From assembly GCA_947258715.1 (NCBI GenBank), contig CAMYJH010000012.1, positions 1-64,000 on the forward strand: a stretch of 64,000 bases of DNA, written 5' to 3'. This document shows, one piece after another, positions 28,280 to 36,675 of the stretch; position 1 is the stretch's first letter; the number at the start of each line of letters is the position of its first letter. The DNA is from an uncultured Gammaproteobacteria bacterium (lineage in GTDB: Bacteria; Pseudomonadota; Gammaproteobacteria; HK1). The position numbers were made by a program, and so were the translations under genes. The notes beneath the pieces are model-generated. The model was not told the DNA's origin, searched no databases, and worked only from the letters and a program-made list of their open reading frames with translations.

Positions 28280-29527
28280 ATGAATATTCTCGATATGGCC
28301 GCGGTGCTGATTACCTTGTCCGCGGTCTTCAGCTACCTGAATTACCGCTACTTCCGGCTGCCTTCGGCCATAGGGCTCATGCTGATCGCGCTGTGTCTAT
28401 CGCTGGCCTTGCTTGCCCTTGGCAAACTCGGACTGGGACAAATTGAGCAGAAAGCAGAGTCGTTCATCCGCTCCATCGATTTCAACCAGACACTGATGCA
28501 GGGAATGCTCAGCTTTCTATTGTTCGCCGGAGCGTTGCACGTGAACTTGCGGGATTTGGCAGCGCAAAAATGGATTGTGGGTTCTCTTGCCACTTTCGGC
28601 ACCGTAGCCTCCACCTTCGTAGTCGGAACGCTTTTTTGGCTAGTAAGCCAGATGCTCGGCTTCGACATCCGGTTCACGTATTGCTTGCTGTTCGGCGCGC
28701 TGATTTCACCCACTGATCCCATCGCCGTGCTGGGAATTCTGAAATCCGCAGGCGCGCCGAAGTCTCTGGAGACCAAGATCACTGGCGAGTCGCTGTTTAA
28801 CGACGGCATCGGCGTGGTGGTATTCATCGTTGTATTGGGTCTAGTGACCGGCGGGCAGGAACCATCCGTGCGGCACATCGCGCTGTTGTTCGCCGAGGAG
28901 GCCTTGGGCGGGGTCGTATTGGGGCTCCTTCTCGGCGGCGTTGCCTACTGGATGCTCAGTCGGGTGGACAATTACAGCGTCGAAGTGCTGATCACGCTGG
29001 CCGTGGTGATGGGCGGGTACTCCTTCGCCGTTGCTATCCACACTTCCGGCCCCATTGCCATGGTGGTCGCAGGCTTGGTCATCGGGAATCACGGCCGCCG
29101 TCTTGCTATGTCCGAGCGTACGCGGAAGCACCTGGATCTCTTTTGGGAGCTTGTAGACGAAATTCTGAACACCGTGCTTTTCGTGCTCATCGGCCTCGAG
29201 CTGCTGATACTCGAGCTGACAGGAAGGGCGCTCAGTGCCGGATTGATCGCCATTCCCGTCGTGCTGCTGGCGCGCTTCATGTGCGTTGGCGCGCCGGTGC
29301 GGCTACTTCAGTTCCGCCGCTCGTTCACCCCGGGAGCCATTCGTTTACTCACCTGGGGCGGCTTGCGCGGCGGGATCTCGGTAGCGCTGGCTCTCTCCAT
29401 TCCGGCGGGGCCTGAACGTGACTTGATTCTCACCGTTACCTATACGGTCGTGGTGTTCTCGATCCTAGTCCAGGGACTGACCCTTGGCGCGCTGGTGAAA
29501 AAGATCAGCCCACGACCTCAAGAATGA
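28280..29527 (+). CDS. CPA1-family Na+/H+ antiporter
   Basis: A 415-residue protein with about 12 membrane segments. The antiporter core [14 protein letters not shown] and [14 protein letters not shown] (the ND motif for ion binding) is intact, as is [18 protein letters not shown] near the C-terminus. It exchanges Na+ or K+ for H+ at the inner membrane. No TrkA-type regulatory tail is present. It ends 10 bp before the decayed photolyase gene on the other strand. Confidence 0.88.
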   Translation: MNILDMAAVLITLSAVFSYLNYRYFRLPSAIGLMLIALCLSLALLALGKLGLGQIEQKAESFIRSIDFNQTLMQGMLSFLLFAGALHVNLRDLAAQKWIVGSLATFGTVASTFVVGTLFWLVSQMLGFDIRFTYCLLFGALISPTDPIAVLGILKSAGAPKSLETKITGESLFNDGIGVVVFIVVLGLVTGGQEPSVRHIALLFAEEALGGVVLGLLLGGVAYWMLSRVDNYSVEVLITLAVVMGGYSFAVAIHTSGPIAMVVAGLVIGNHGRRLAMSERTRKHLDLFWELVDEILNTVLFVLIGLELLILELTGRALSAGLIAIPVVLLARFMCVGAPVRLLQFRRSFTPGAIRLLTWGGLRGGISVALALSIPAGPERDLILTVTYTVVVFSILVQGLTLGALVKKISPRPQE

Positions 29528-29537
29528 GCCGCGCGGT

Positions 29538-30814
29538 CTAGCCGCACTGGGCAGCCAGGAGGTTGATCCTCTCGATGTATGATTCTAGGGAAGGTCTGAT
29601 TTATCAGACCTTCCGCTAGGCGCAGGGATGCGCCGCCGAATCCGATGACTGTAAGTCTTTGGATTCGTGAGGCAAGTGGAAACCGCGTTTTCACTTGCCG
29701 ACTCTGAAAATTCCAGGGATGGAATTATTCAGAGTTTCCCTAGGTCGAACTTCCGCTCAAGACCTTCGGCGTTCATCTAGCGCACCCCGTCGAAGATTTT
29801 GCGCTGCTGCCACGAGCGATTATGCAGTCCGAAAATCCAGACCGCGTTGGCATAGGAATGGGATCGCGGCCGTCCAGGAAATGCTTGTTGTTGAGATAAA
29901 GCGCGGCCTTGAGAGCAAATATTGGCGTTTTCGACCACTCGAGGATCTTGGTTCCCCAGTGCATGCGCATGTGGTTATGAAGGTAGCCGGTGAATCGCAT
30001 CTCGGTCATTGTGGCATTCCGGTAACCATCGTGGGTCTCTGACATCTCGAGCGATTTTCTGGCGCAACGATACGGGTGATTGTCCATCTCGTGCTTTGCC
30101 AGTGACTTCTTTGCCCAGTCAGGGAGCGTATTGTATCGATCATAGTTTTCACGGAATTAGACGTGATCGATGGCAAGCTCCCGGCGCACAATCAGTTCTT
30201 CCAGGAAGGCATCCTTGTACGCGTTGGACGATGTCTTCGAGTTCAGTACCTTTGGCGCCACCTCCACCGGAGAAATCTCTCCGAAATGCAGATAGGCGGC
30301 CAGCGTTGAGCGGCGAGGCAATACCGGGTCGTTGTGGGCATCGTGATAGCCGTCGAGCCATTGTGACGGAAAACCCCACGAATACTTCATGCCCCGCTGG
30401 GACCGCCTTGAAGCTAGGCGACCGGGTGACGCTTCGATCGAGCTTCGGCTTCTTCAGCATTCTTTCCGGCCGCGAAATTTCGAGAGCTTGGGGCAGCTTG
30501 AGTGGTAAAGAATACCGTTTGAGCCGGGTTTCGCTCAGGCCATCCAGGAACTCGTTCCAGCGGCGCTTGAGCTTGGGACCAATGGTGCGGGCCGCGAATG
30601 TCCCCTTGTCGGTAGCGACTTCCACCGGAACGACGACATCGCTTTCGACCTGGATGACTTGACGGCCCGCCTGTCTGGCGACGCTTTGACGCCATTTGCG
30701 CCGGTCATGATTGACTCGCGCTCTCTGAGACTGCTGCATCCAGTAGGTCACATAGTCGACGTCATCATTGGGCAGTTCGTCGTTCAAATGCTGGATGCGC
30801 GCACCTTCGACCAT
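29538..30814 (-). pseudogene. Decayed class II CPD photolyase gene
   Basis: Fragments in order along the minus strand match class II deoxyribodipyrimidine photolyase. VDYVTYWMQQSQRAR (N-terminus) jumps straight to QVESDVVVPVEVA, i.e. about 100 codons missing. One or more frameshifts near 30385-30410 lead to LAAYLHFGEISP and DAFLEELIVRRELA. Then comes an in-frame TAA (30157-30159), then FRENYDRYNTLPDWAKKS, YLHNHMRMHWGTKILEWS and LDGRDP. A further frameshift near 29855 gives YANAVWIFGLHNRSW, a TAG (29777-29779) replaces the Tyr of VRYM, and MNAEGLERKFD follows. A MITE splits the last codons. Removing it gives RKFDLESYIERINLLA and a TAG at 29538. The start codon touches the stop of the FeS photolyase gene. 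Confidence 0.88.
29585..29743. mobile_element. 151-bp MITE, IS5-family type, with CTAG target duplication
   Basis: The element (29589-29739) is flanked by CTAG on both sides (29585-29588 and 29740-29743). It has imperfect terminal inverted repeats: GGAAGGTCTGAT on the left and GGAAACTCTGAA on the right, read inward. IS5-group elements are known to duplicate CTAG/YTAR and to start GGAAGG. There is no room for a transposase. The interior is a chain of hairpins: 29589-29614 (12-bp arms), 29619-29634 (GGCGCA/TGCGCC), 29638-29666 (GAATCC/GGATTC), 29671-29699 (GGCAAGTG/CACTTGCC) and 29701-29735 (ACTCTGAA/TTCAGAGT). It sits inside the 3' end of the photolyase pseudogene. Confidence 0.85.
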
Positions 30815-32383
30815 TCACAAGTACTCGTTACGGGTCAGATCGCGTGCAACACGATCGGCCTCACTTTTGATGCAACGAAGTTCATTCCTCGACTTTCTGT
30901 CGAGGTTCCTAAGCTGCATGGTCATTCTTGGATTGCCCTTGAGACGGCTGCGGTTGCGGTATAGAAAATCCCAGTAAAGGGTGGTAAACGGACAGGCCTC
31001 GTCGCCGGTGGCCTTCTTCGGATTGTATCGGCACCCGGAGCAGTAGTCGCTCATTCGGTCGATGTAGGCGCCGGTGGCGCAGTAGGGCTTGGTGCCGACG
31101 ACGCCCCCGTCGGCATACTGGCTCATGCCGAGCACATTGGGCAGAGAAACCCAGTCGATTGCGTCGATGTACATGGACATGTGCCAGCGGTGAACGTCGT
31201 AGGGCCTGACGCCAAGCAGCATTGAAAGCAGACCTAGCACCATCAGCCGCTGAATGTGGTGGGCGTAGGCGTGATCGACGAGTTGTCCAACGCACTGGCG
31301 CACGCAGTTCATATCCGTCTCGGCGTTCCACAAAAACGCGGGCGCTGGCCTGTCCGCATCTAGCGCATTCAGTGACTCGTAGTCGGGCATTTGGGTCCAG
31401 TAGATCCCGCGAACGTACTCGCGCCATCCGAGGATCTGGCGAACGAAACCCTCGACCGAATTTAACGGCGCGTCACCTTTTTCGTAAACATGTACCGCGG
31501 CGTCGATGACGTCACGGGGGTCGAGCATGTGAAGGTTCAAGGAGGACGAAAGTCGTGAGTGGTATAGATAAGGTTCTCCACTCACCATCGCGTCCTGGAA
31601 GTTGCCGAAGCATTCAAGGCGGTGCTGGATGAAATCGCGTAGCGCGCTCCTGGCCTGTTTTCCGGTAACTGGGTAATCAAAAACGTCCAGCTTCCCCGGC
31701 GCGTCGGGAAACTCACGTTTCACCATTTGCATGACTTTTTTCGTAACCGTGTCGGGACGAAAAGCGCGCGGCGCCTTGATCCTGGGTGGGCCGGACTTGC
31801 CGAAAGCCTCCCGATTGTCGGCATCGAAATTCCACTTGTTGCCGACAGGCGCGCCGTCTTTCATCAGCGTCCCGGTCTTGTTTCGCATCTGGCGATAAAA
31901 ATGCTCTAGCAGCAGAGATTTTCTGCCCTCGGCAAAGGCTTCGAAATCTTCCGGCTGAGATAGGAAATGGTTGTCCTTGAGAATTTGCAGGGTAAAACCG
32001 GCGTGCTTGGCATATCGTTTTAGGGTCTCGCACACGCGGTGATCGCCGGGCTGGACGACGCTGACGGATTCTGGACGCGTCTTGTTGATCCAGCGCTCGA
32101 GTTCCTCACCGAAGCTGCCGCGGTTGTTACGGTCGTCGAGTTCGGAGTAATGAACACGCAAACCCCGGTCGACGAGTTCGTCGCGAAAGTGGCGCATTGC
32201 AGAGAAAAAAAGCACAAGTCGGCTCTTGTGCTGCGGCACGTATTGCGCCTCGTGCCTGGCCTCCACCATGAGCACGGCGTCTCTGTTCGAATCGAAATTT
32301 TCGAATGCGGCGGAATCGGCCTGGAGCTGATCCCCAAGCACCAGCACCAGCCGCCGCGCTTTGGCTTCGAAGCTTCGGCTCAT
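30815..32383 (-). CDS. phrB: FeS bacterial cryptochrome/photolyase, (6-4)-type
   Basis: A 522-residue photolyase-related protein of the FeS-BCP group. It has LVLGDQLQ near the N-terminus, GNFQDAMVSGEPYLYHSRLSS, and HHIQRLMVLGLLSMLLGV in the FAD region. Four cysteines, Cys360, Cys448, Cys451 and Cys464, have exactly the spacing of the four [4Fe-4S] ligands of Agrobacterium PhrB (350, 438, 441, 454). It is expected to repair (6-4) photoproducts with light. The symbol follows that homologue. Its TGA is immediately followed by the ATG of the class II photolyase pseudogene, so the two were once an operon of complementary repair enzymes. Confidence 0.88.
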   Translation of the reverse strand: MSRSFEAKARRLVLVLGDQLQADSAAFENFDSNRDAVLMVEARHEAQYVPQHKSRLVLFFSAMRHFRDELVDRGLRVHYSELDDRNNRGSFGEELERWINKTRPESVSVVQPGDHRVCETLKRYAKHAGFTLQILKDNHFLSQPEDFEAFAEGRKSLLLEHFYRQMRNKTGTLMKDGAPVGNKWNFDADNREAFGKSGPPRIKAPRAFRPDTVTKKVMQMVKREFPDAPGKLDVFDYPVTGKQARSALRDFIQHRLECFGNFQDAMVSGEPYLYHSRLSSSLNLHMLDPRDVIDAAVHVYEKGDAPLNSVEGFVRQILGWREYVRGIYWTQMPDYESLNALDADRPAPAFLWNAETDMNCVRQCVGQLVDHAYAHHIQRLMVLGLLSMLLGVRPYDVHRWHMSMYIDAIDWVSLPNVLGMSQYADGGVVGTKPYCATGAYIDRMSDYCSGCRYNPKKATGDEACPFTTLYWDFLYRNRSRLKGNPRMTMQLRNLDRKSRNELRCIKSEADRVARDLTRNEYL

Positions 32384-32452
32384 GGTCTTGAGTTCCAGAT
32401 TTTTGAAACGGGCCCGAACAACAGGCGTAGCTTGGCCGCGGCAGGATCACCT

Positions 32453-33169
32453 GTGGCAGAATGGCGTTTTATCGCTCTTATTCGCGAACAGGTGGCAAGC
32501 TACCACGACGACCCATCACTGCGCGACCAGGCGCCGGTTTACAGCGACAGGACGGCGGCCGGGCGGCACCTTGCCGGAATGCTGGATGGTTATCGCGGCA
32601 GTGGCGCGTTGGTGGCGGCCATTCCAGCCGGCGGCGTTCCGGTTGCTGCTGAAATCGCGATCGCTCTCGAGCTGGAGCTGGACATGCTGCCGGTTAGCAA
32701 GATCCTGTTGCCGTGGAATACCGAATCCGGTTTCGGTGCCGTCGCCTTCGACGGCAGCGTGTGGATTAACGACACCGCCGTGCTGCGATTCGGGCTCTCG
32801 CCGGACGCGGTAAAGCAGTCCACGGCGCGAGCGCGGTCGAAAGTCGAGCGCAGGCTGAGGCTGCTTCGTGGTGATCGGCCGCTGCCCGAGCTCGATGGTC
32901 GAATCGTGCATGTTGTCGATGACGGCATTGCCGCTGGGTCTACCATGCGGGTGGCCATTACCGCCATGCGCAACTTGGGCGCGGACAAAGTGGTCGTCGC
33001 GGTGCCCACGGGTCACGGCAGCTCGGTAGAGGCGGTGTCCGAATATGCAGAAGAGACCTGGTGCGCAAATGTCCGCCGCGGCTTTAGCTTCGCCGTCGCC
33101 GACGCCTACGAGCATTGGTACGACTTGAGTGACGGCAAGGTCGCTGAAATCCTCGACGCATTTCGATAG
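32453..33169 (+). CDS. Phosphoribosyltransferase-fold protein
   Basis: A 238-residue protein of the ComF/PRTase-like type. It has YSDRTAAGRHLAGML near the N-terminus, AAIPAGGVPVAAEIA, a flexible hood region and the PRPP loop VHVVDDGIAAGSTM. The GTG at 32453 is chosen for the AGGATC site upstream and because earlier codons overlap the divergent photolyase gene. This group (dienelactone-hydrolase-less, about 220-240 aa) is annotated only as phosphoribosyltransferase; the base used is unknown. It is divergent from the FeS photolyase with a 69-bp shared promoter region. Confidence 0.8.
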   Translation: MAEWRFIALIREQVASYHDDPSLRDQAPVYSDRTAAGRHLAGMLDGYRGSGALVAAIPAGGVPVAAEIAIALELELDMLPVSKILLPWNTESGFGAVAFDGSVWINDTAVLRFGLSPDAVKQSTARARSKVERRLRLLRGDRPLPELDGRIVHVVDDGIAAGSTMRVAITAMRNLGADKVVVAVPTGHGSSVEAVSEYAEETWCANVRRGFSFAVADAYEHWYDLSDGKVAEILDAFR

Positions 33170-33237
33170 TCGGGCATCAGCGTGTAAACAGATCGCGGGT
33201 GGCTGCGCGCCCGGCGTTGCCGACAAGGGGTGCGGAA

Positions 33238-34206
33238 TCAAGCAGTGGGGACTTGGGCGCGGACTTCCACCTCACGGCCGGGAGATTCCGGGTCGTCGTC
33301 GATCATTTCAGGCGGAAAACCTGGAGCGCGTATATCGACGCCACACGATTCTTCCAGGCGTCGAATGATGTTCGGCGACCACTCCCGCGGGCCGTAGCGC
33401 TCGATGCCGTCTTCAAATATCTGCAGCAGTAGAGGCGCGACCTCCAGCGGCACGTTGGCTCGCTGTGCAACCGCCTGAAAAAGGCTCACGTCCTTGGCCA
33501 CCAGTTCCATGGTGAAATTGATGTTACGGCTGCCGTTCAGAATCACCTGGCTCTCGGTCTCGTGCACGAACGAATTACCGGAGGAGATACGGATCGCTTC
33601 GTAGGCGATATTGAGATCCAGGCCCGCCATCTTGGATGTCACCAATGCTTCGCACAGCGTCACTAAGTTAGCCGTGGCGAGATAGTTGCTCACCACCTTG
33701 AGCATGGATGCCGTGCCCAGCGGTCCGGTGTGGAGAATCCACCGGCCCATGGCTTTGATGACGGGAAGAACACGCTCAAAAACATCGCGCTCGCAGCCGA
33801 CAAAGATTGAGATGTTGCCGCTGGCGGCGCGGTGACACCCGCCCGAAACGGGGCAGTCCAACGGTAACCCGCCTTTCTCGCTCACCAGAGCGCCGAGGCG
33901 TTTGACCTCGGCCTCGTCGGTGGTGCTCATCTCGGCCCAGATCTTTCCTTCGGAAAGTCCCTGCAACACGCCGTCTTCAGCTTCCATCACCGCAGCGCAG
34001 ACCGCAGGGTTCGGGAGACAGGTAATGATCAGATCGCTCGTTTCGGCCAGCGCTTTAGGCGAGTCCGCCCAATTTGCACCATTCTCCAGCAGGGGCCGCG
34101 CAATCGCGGGATCGATATCGCGCACTCTGAGATCGAATCCGCTGCGCAGCAAGCTACCCGCGAGCTTGCTTCCGACGTTTCCAAGTCCGATAAATCCGAT
34201 TTTCAT
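33238..34206 (-). CDS. NAD(P)-dependent beta-hydroxyacid dehydrogenase
   Basis: A 322-residue member of the 3-hydroxyisobutyrate / 6-phosphogluconate dehydrogenase superfamily. It contains MKIGFIGLGNVGSKLA at the N-terminus, LDCPVSGGCHRAASG (substrate site), and GTASMLKVVSNYL with the catalytic Lys. ATG 34206 is preferred: GAGGAAG lies upstream and the Rossmann motif begins at residue 2. The C-terminal 25 residues (rich in Pro/Glu) exceed the usual length. Substrate unknown. Confidence 0.83.
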   Translation of the reverse strand: MKIGFIGLGNVGSKLAGSLLRSGFDLRVRDIDPAIARPLLENGANWADSPKALAETSDLIITCLPNPAVCAAVMEAEDGVLQGLSEGKIWAEMSTTDEAEVKRLGALVSEKGGLPLDCPVSGGCHRAASGNISIFVGCERDVFERVLPVIKAMGRWILHTGPLGTASMLKVVSNYLATANLVTLCEALVTSKMAGLDLNIAYEAIRISSGNSFVHETESQVILNGSRNINFTMELVAKDVSLFQAVAQRANVPLEVAPLLLQIFEDGIERYGPREWSPNIIRRLEESCGVDIRAPGFPPEMIDDDPESPGREVEVRAQVPTA

Positions 34207-34446
34207 ATAGAAGCTTCCTCTTTGAATCGAACCCAACTCGCGCGGCAAGACAGTCAATTTCTTTATCGACACTGTAATTTCTTTTACCGCAGTTGTGCCG
34301 ACTGAGTCACGAAATTCTTAAGCTGACGAACATACACTCCTTAGATATCGTAGCTTCGCGGCTGCGAGGAAATAGCCAGCCCGGGCCTCGATGCGCCCGT
34401 GTCCGATTCTGAACGTTCTCCGGCCGCAATCAGCAAGGAGGGCAAC

Positions 34447-35832
34447 ATGGCGCTGTACCTTGCGGGAATTCGAAGGTTTCCGCGACTCCTGTGGCTTACC
34501 GGCGCAGCCGTTTTGCAATTCGCGCTTATCGGCTGCGAGAGTACCCCGCCCCAGCTCACCCCGGAACAAGAACTTATCGTCGAGGGGCGAGAGATTTTTT
34601 TCAACGAGACCTTTGACGGCAACGGTCGCACCTGCGGCACTTGCCATCGGGCGGAGAACAATTTCACCATCGATGCAGCTTTTATCGCCACTCTGCCCGA
34701 CGACGATGCGCTGTTTGTCGCGGAGTTCCAGCCCGATCTCGGCGCCAATTTCGAGAATCCGCGGCTTATGCGCCAGTTCGGCCTGATCCTGGAGAATCTG
34801 GACGGATTTTCGGATCTGGAAAACGTCTTCACCCAACGCGGCGTTCCCCATACGCTCGGGCTGAGAGCCTCGGTGGACAGTCCCGCAGGTCCGCGCACGG
34901 GCTGGTCAGGAGACGGTGCGCCTCTCGACGGCAGCCTTCGCGCGTTCTCCGTCGGCGCCGTGATCCAGCATTTCACCCTCACCTTGAACCGGGTGCCGGG
35001 TGTCGACTTCAGACTGCCGACGGAAGAGGAGCTGGACGCGCTGGAAGCGTTCCAGTTTGCGCTCGGTCGCCAGCAGGATCTGAATCTGCCGCTGGAACTC
35101 AAAGGCTCGGTGCCACGGCGCGGGCAGGAGATTTTTCTCGACGACTCGCTCGGCAAGTGCAACATCTGCCACCGCAACGCTGGGGCCAACGCCACCCTCG
35201 GCGGACAAGACGGCGGTAACGCCAATTTCAACACCGGCGTAGAGGACCTCGTCGATCAACCCATCGACCAAATCGGCGAGCTGGTTCCGCCGGACGACGG
35301 TTTCGGCGTGCCCGGCGACGGCACTTTTAACACACCCCCGCTGGTGGAGGCTGCGGACACCGGTCCCTTTTTTCACAACAACTCCATAGAGACAATTGAA
35401 GGATCGGTGGCCTTTTATAACGGCGACGCGTTCAATAACTCACCTTCGGGACAGTTTCTTGCCAGCATCGATCCCAACGGCGTCGGGATACACCTCGAAG
35501 CGACCCAAGTGGTGGCAGTAGCGGCATTTCTGCGGGTTATTAATGCACTGGAGAACATCCGCGCATCTGTCCAGCTCATCGAGGGCGGCATTGGAAAACG
35601 CTTTGCACTTTTTGGCGATCTCGACGAGCAGATCAGAATTGCCGCCTTCGAGATCGAGGACGCCGTCATGGTTTTGCAAGGTGCTGGCCTGCACCCCGAG
35701 GCGGTGGCGCACCTGGAACACGCGGGTCGGCTTGCCGACAAGGCAAGGCGGAGTATCTTCCGTAAAAAGCGCCTTGCAAAACAAGCGCTGCGGGCACTCG
35801 CAAACGCGGAAGAGCAGCTCACAAATTCGTGA
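34447..35832 (+). CDS. Dihaem c-type cytochrome lipoprotein, peroxidase-like
   Basis: A 461-residue protein. The signal peptide ends in a lipobox (ALIGC), so it is probably an outer- or inner-membrane lipoprotein facing the periplasm. Two haem c sites are seen: CGTCH (63-67) and CNICH (238-242). The spacing and the segment TPPLVEAADTGPFFHNN are typical of the di-haem cytochrome c peroxidase / MauG-like superfamily. The first haem site is not followed by a typical CcpA N-terminal domain, so peroxide reduction is not certain. ATG 34447 is set by AAGGAGG upstream. A small secreted protein follows after 24 bp. Confidence 0.82.
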   Translation: MALYLAGIRRFPRLLWLTGAAVLQFALIGCESTPPQLTPEQELIVEGREIFFNETFDGNGRTCGTCHRAENNFTIDAAFIATLPDDDALFVAEFQPDLGANFENPRLMRQFGLILENLDGFSDLENVFTQRGVPHTLGLRASVDSPAGPRTGWSGDGAPLDGSLRAFSVGAVIQHFTLTLNRVPGVDFRLPTEEELDALEAFQFALGRQQDLNLPLELKGSVPRRGQEIFLDDSLGKCNICHRNAGANATLGGQDGGNANFNTGVEDLVDQPIDQIGELVPPDDGFGVPGDGTFNTPPLVEAADTGPFFHNNSIETIEGSVAFYNGDAFNNSPSGQFLASIDPNGVGIHLEATQVVAVAAFLRVINALENIRASVQLIEGGIGKRFALFGDLDEQIRIAAFEIEDAVMVLQGAGLHPEAVAHLEHAGRLADKARRSIFRKKRLAKQALRALANAEEQLTNS

Positions 35833-35856
35833 TACCTTGTCTGAGAGGTTCAAAAC

Positions 35857-36249
35857 ATGAGAGTTAATCGACGCGCGCAAACGCTCTTTTACACACTCCC
35901 GGCGTTACTGGTGCTGTTTTCGTTTTACGCCTTTGGCCAGGAAATGACTGAACGCCACATTCCGGTGGGCGCGTATCCGTTCCTCAAGAGTGAATACCTG
36001 ACGGCGGGGACGATCGTGGCCGTTGAGGATGAAGCAGGAACGCTGACGGTCAAAGAAGACGGCAGGGAGCGCAGCTTTCGCCTGACGGAAGGCACCAAGA
36101 TTTGGCTTGATCGATCACGGTTCGGTCAACCCACGCTTGACGGCAAGCTTTCGGATCTGGCTACCGGTCTCAACGTGGAGGTGCGTTCGCTCGGGCCCGA
36201 GCGTCCGGGCGTGGCCTACTGGATCAAGGCGCTTGTTGTTACGCCTTAG
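35857..36249 (+). CDS. Small secreted hypothetical protein
   Basis: A 130-residue protein with an N-terminal signal segment (about 8-28). The mature part is beta-rich (LTAGTIVAVEDEAGTLTVKE; RSFRLTEGTKIWLDRS; ATGLNVEVRSLG), reminiscent of DUF5666-like OB/barrel domains. A GAGG site precedes the ATG. It probably forms an operon with the dihaem cytochrome gene, 24 bp upstream. Function not known. Its end overlaps the convergent thioesterase gene. Confidence 0.7.
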   Translation: MRVNRRAQTLFYTLPALLVLFSFYAFGQEMTERHIPVGAYPFLKSEYLTAGTIVAVEDEAGTLTVKEDGRERSFRLTEGTKIWLDRSRFGQPTLDGKLSDLATGLNVEVRSLGPERPGVAYWIKALVVTP

Positions 36250-36656
36250 CGGGCTGATTCAATCTTGTTCTTAACCCGCTGCTCAAAGCGCTCTACGTTG
36301 ACCACAACGCGCTCGTGACTTCCCTCGCCGATGGTTTCCCTTTCGTCTTCGGCCTTGAGCGAAAAGGTGAGCTTTCGTCCTTCCACCGTGACCAGCTCGG
36401 CCATGGCCTTGACCTCGAGGCCTACAGGCGTAGCGGCAAAGTGGGTGACGTTGAGCACAGTGCCCAGCGTCTGGTAGCCGGCGGGCAGGAATTTCTCAAC
36501 CGCGGCCAGCGCCGCGGCCTCGAGTAAATTGACCATCACCGGGGTAGCAAGCACCGGCACCACGCCGCTGCCCACGTGGGGCGCGGTGTGCTCCTCGGCG
36601 ACGACGATAGATTTCGCGCCTTTCAACCCGGGCTTGAGCTTGTCGCTAATTTTCAT
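36246..36656 (-). CDS. FlK-like hotdog thioesterase
   Basis: A 136-residue single-domain hotdog protein. Thr38, Glu46 and His72 have exactly the spacing (8 and 34 residues) of the fluoroacetyl-CoA thioesterase FlK triad Thr42/Glu50/His76, in ATPVMVNLLEAAA and VTHFAATPVG. It hydrolyses a short acyl-CoA; fluoroacetate is unlikely to be its true substrate. It lies 19 bp downstream of the choline-sulfatase gene on the same strand. Betainyl-CoA or another quaternary-amine CoA ester is an attractive but unproven substrate. Confidence 0.82.
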   Translation of the reverse strand: MKISDKLKPGLKGAKSIVVAEEHTAPHVGSGVVPVLATPVMVNLLEAAALAAVEKFLPAGYQTLGTVLNVTHFAATPVGLEVKAMAELVTVEGRKLTFSLKAEDERETIGEGSHERVVVNVERFEQRVKNKIESAR

Positions 36657-36675
36657 CTTATTGCAGCTCTTCGGG

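Noticed and set aside
29585..29743. Integron attC site or intrinsic terminator
   Set aside because: The hairpin chain is explained better by a MITE, with CTAG duplicated at both ends and imperfect terminal repeats; no integrase or attC core sites are seen.
29695..30042. 115-codon plus-strand frame between the antiporter and photolyase genes
   Set aside because: It is antisense to the photolyase pseudogene and begins inside the MITE.
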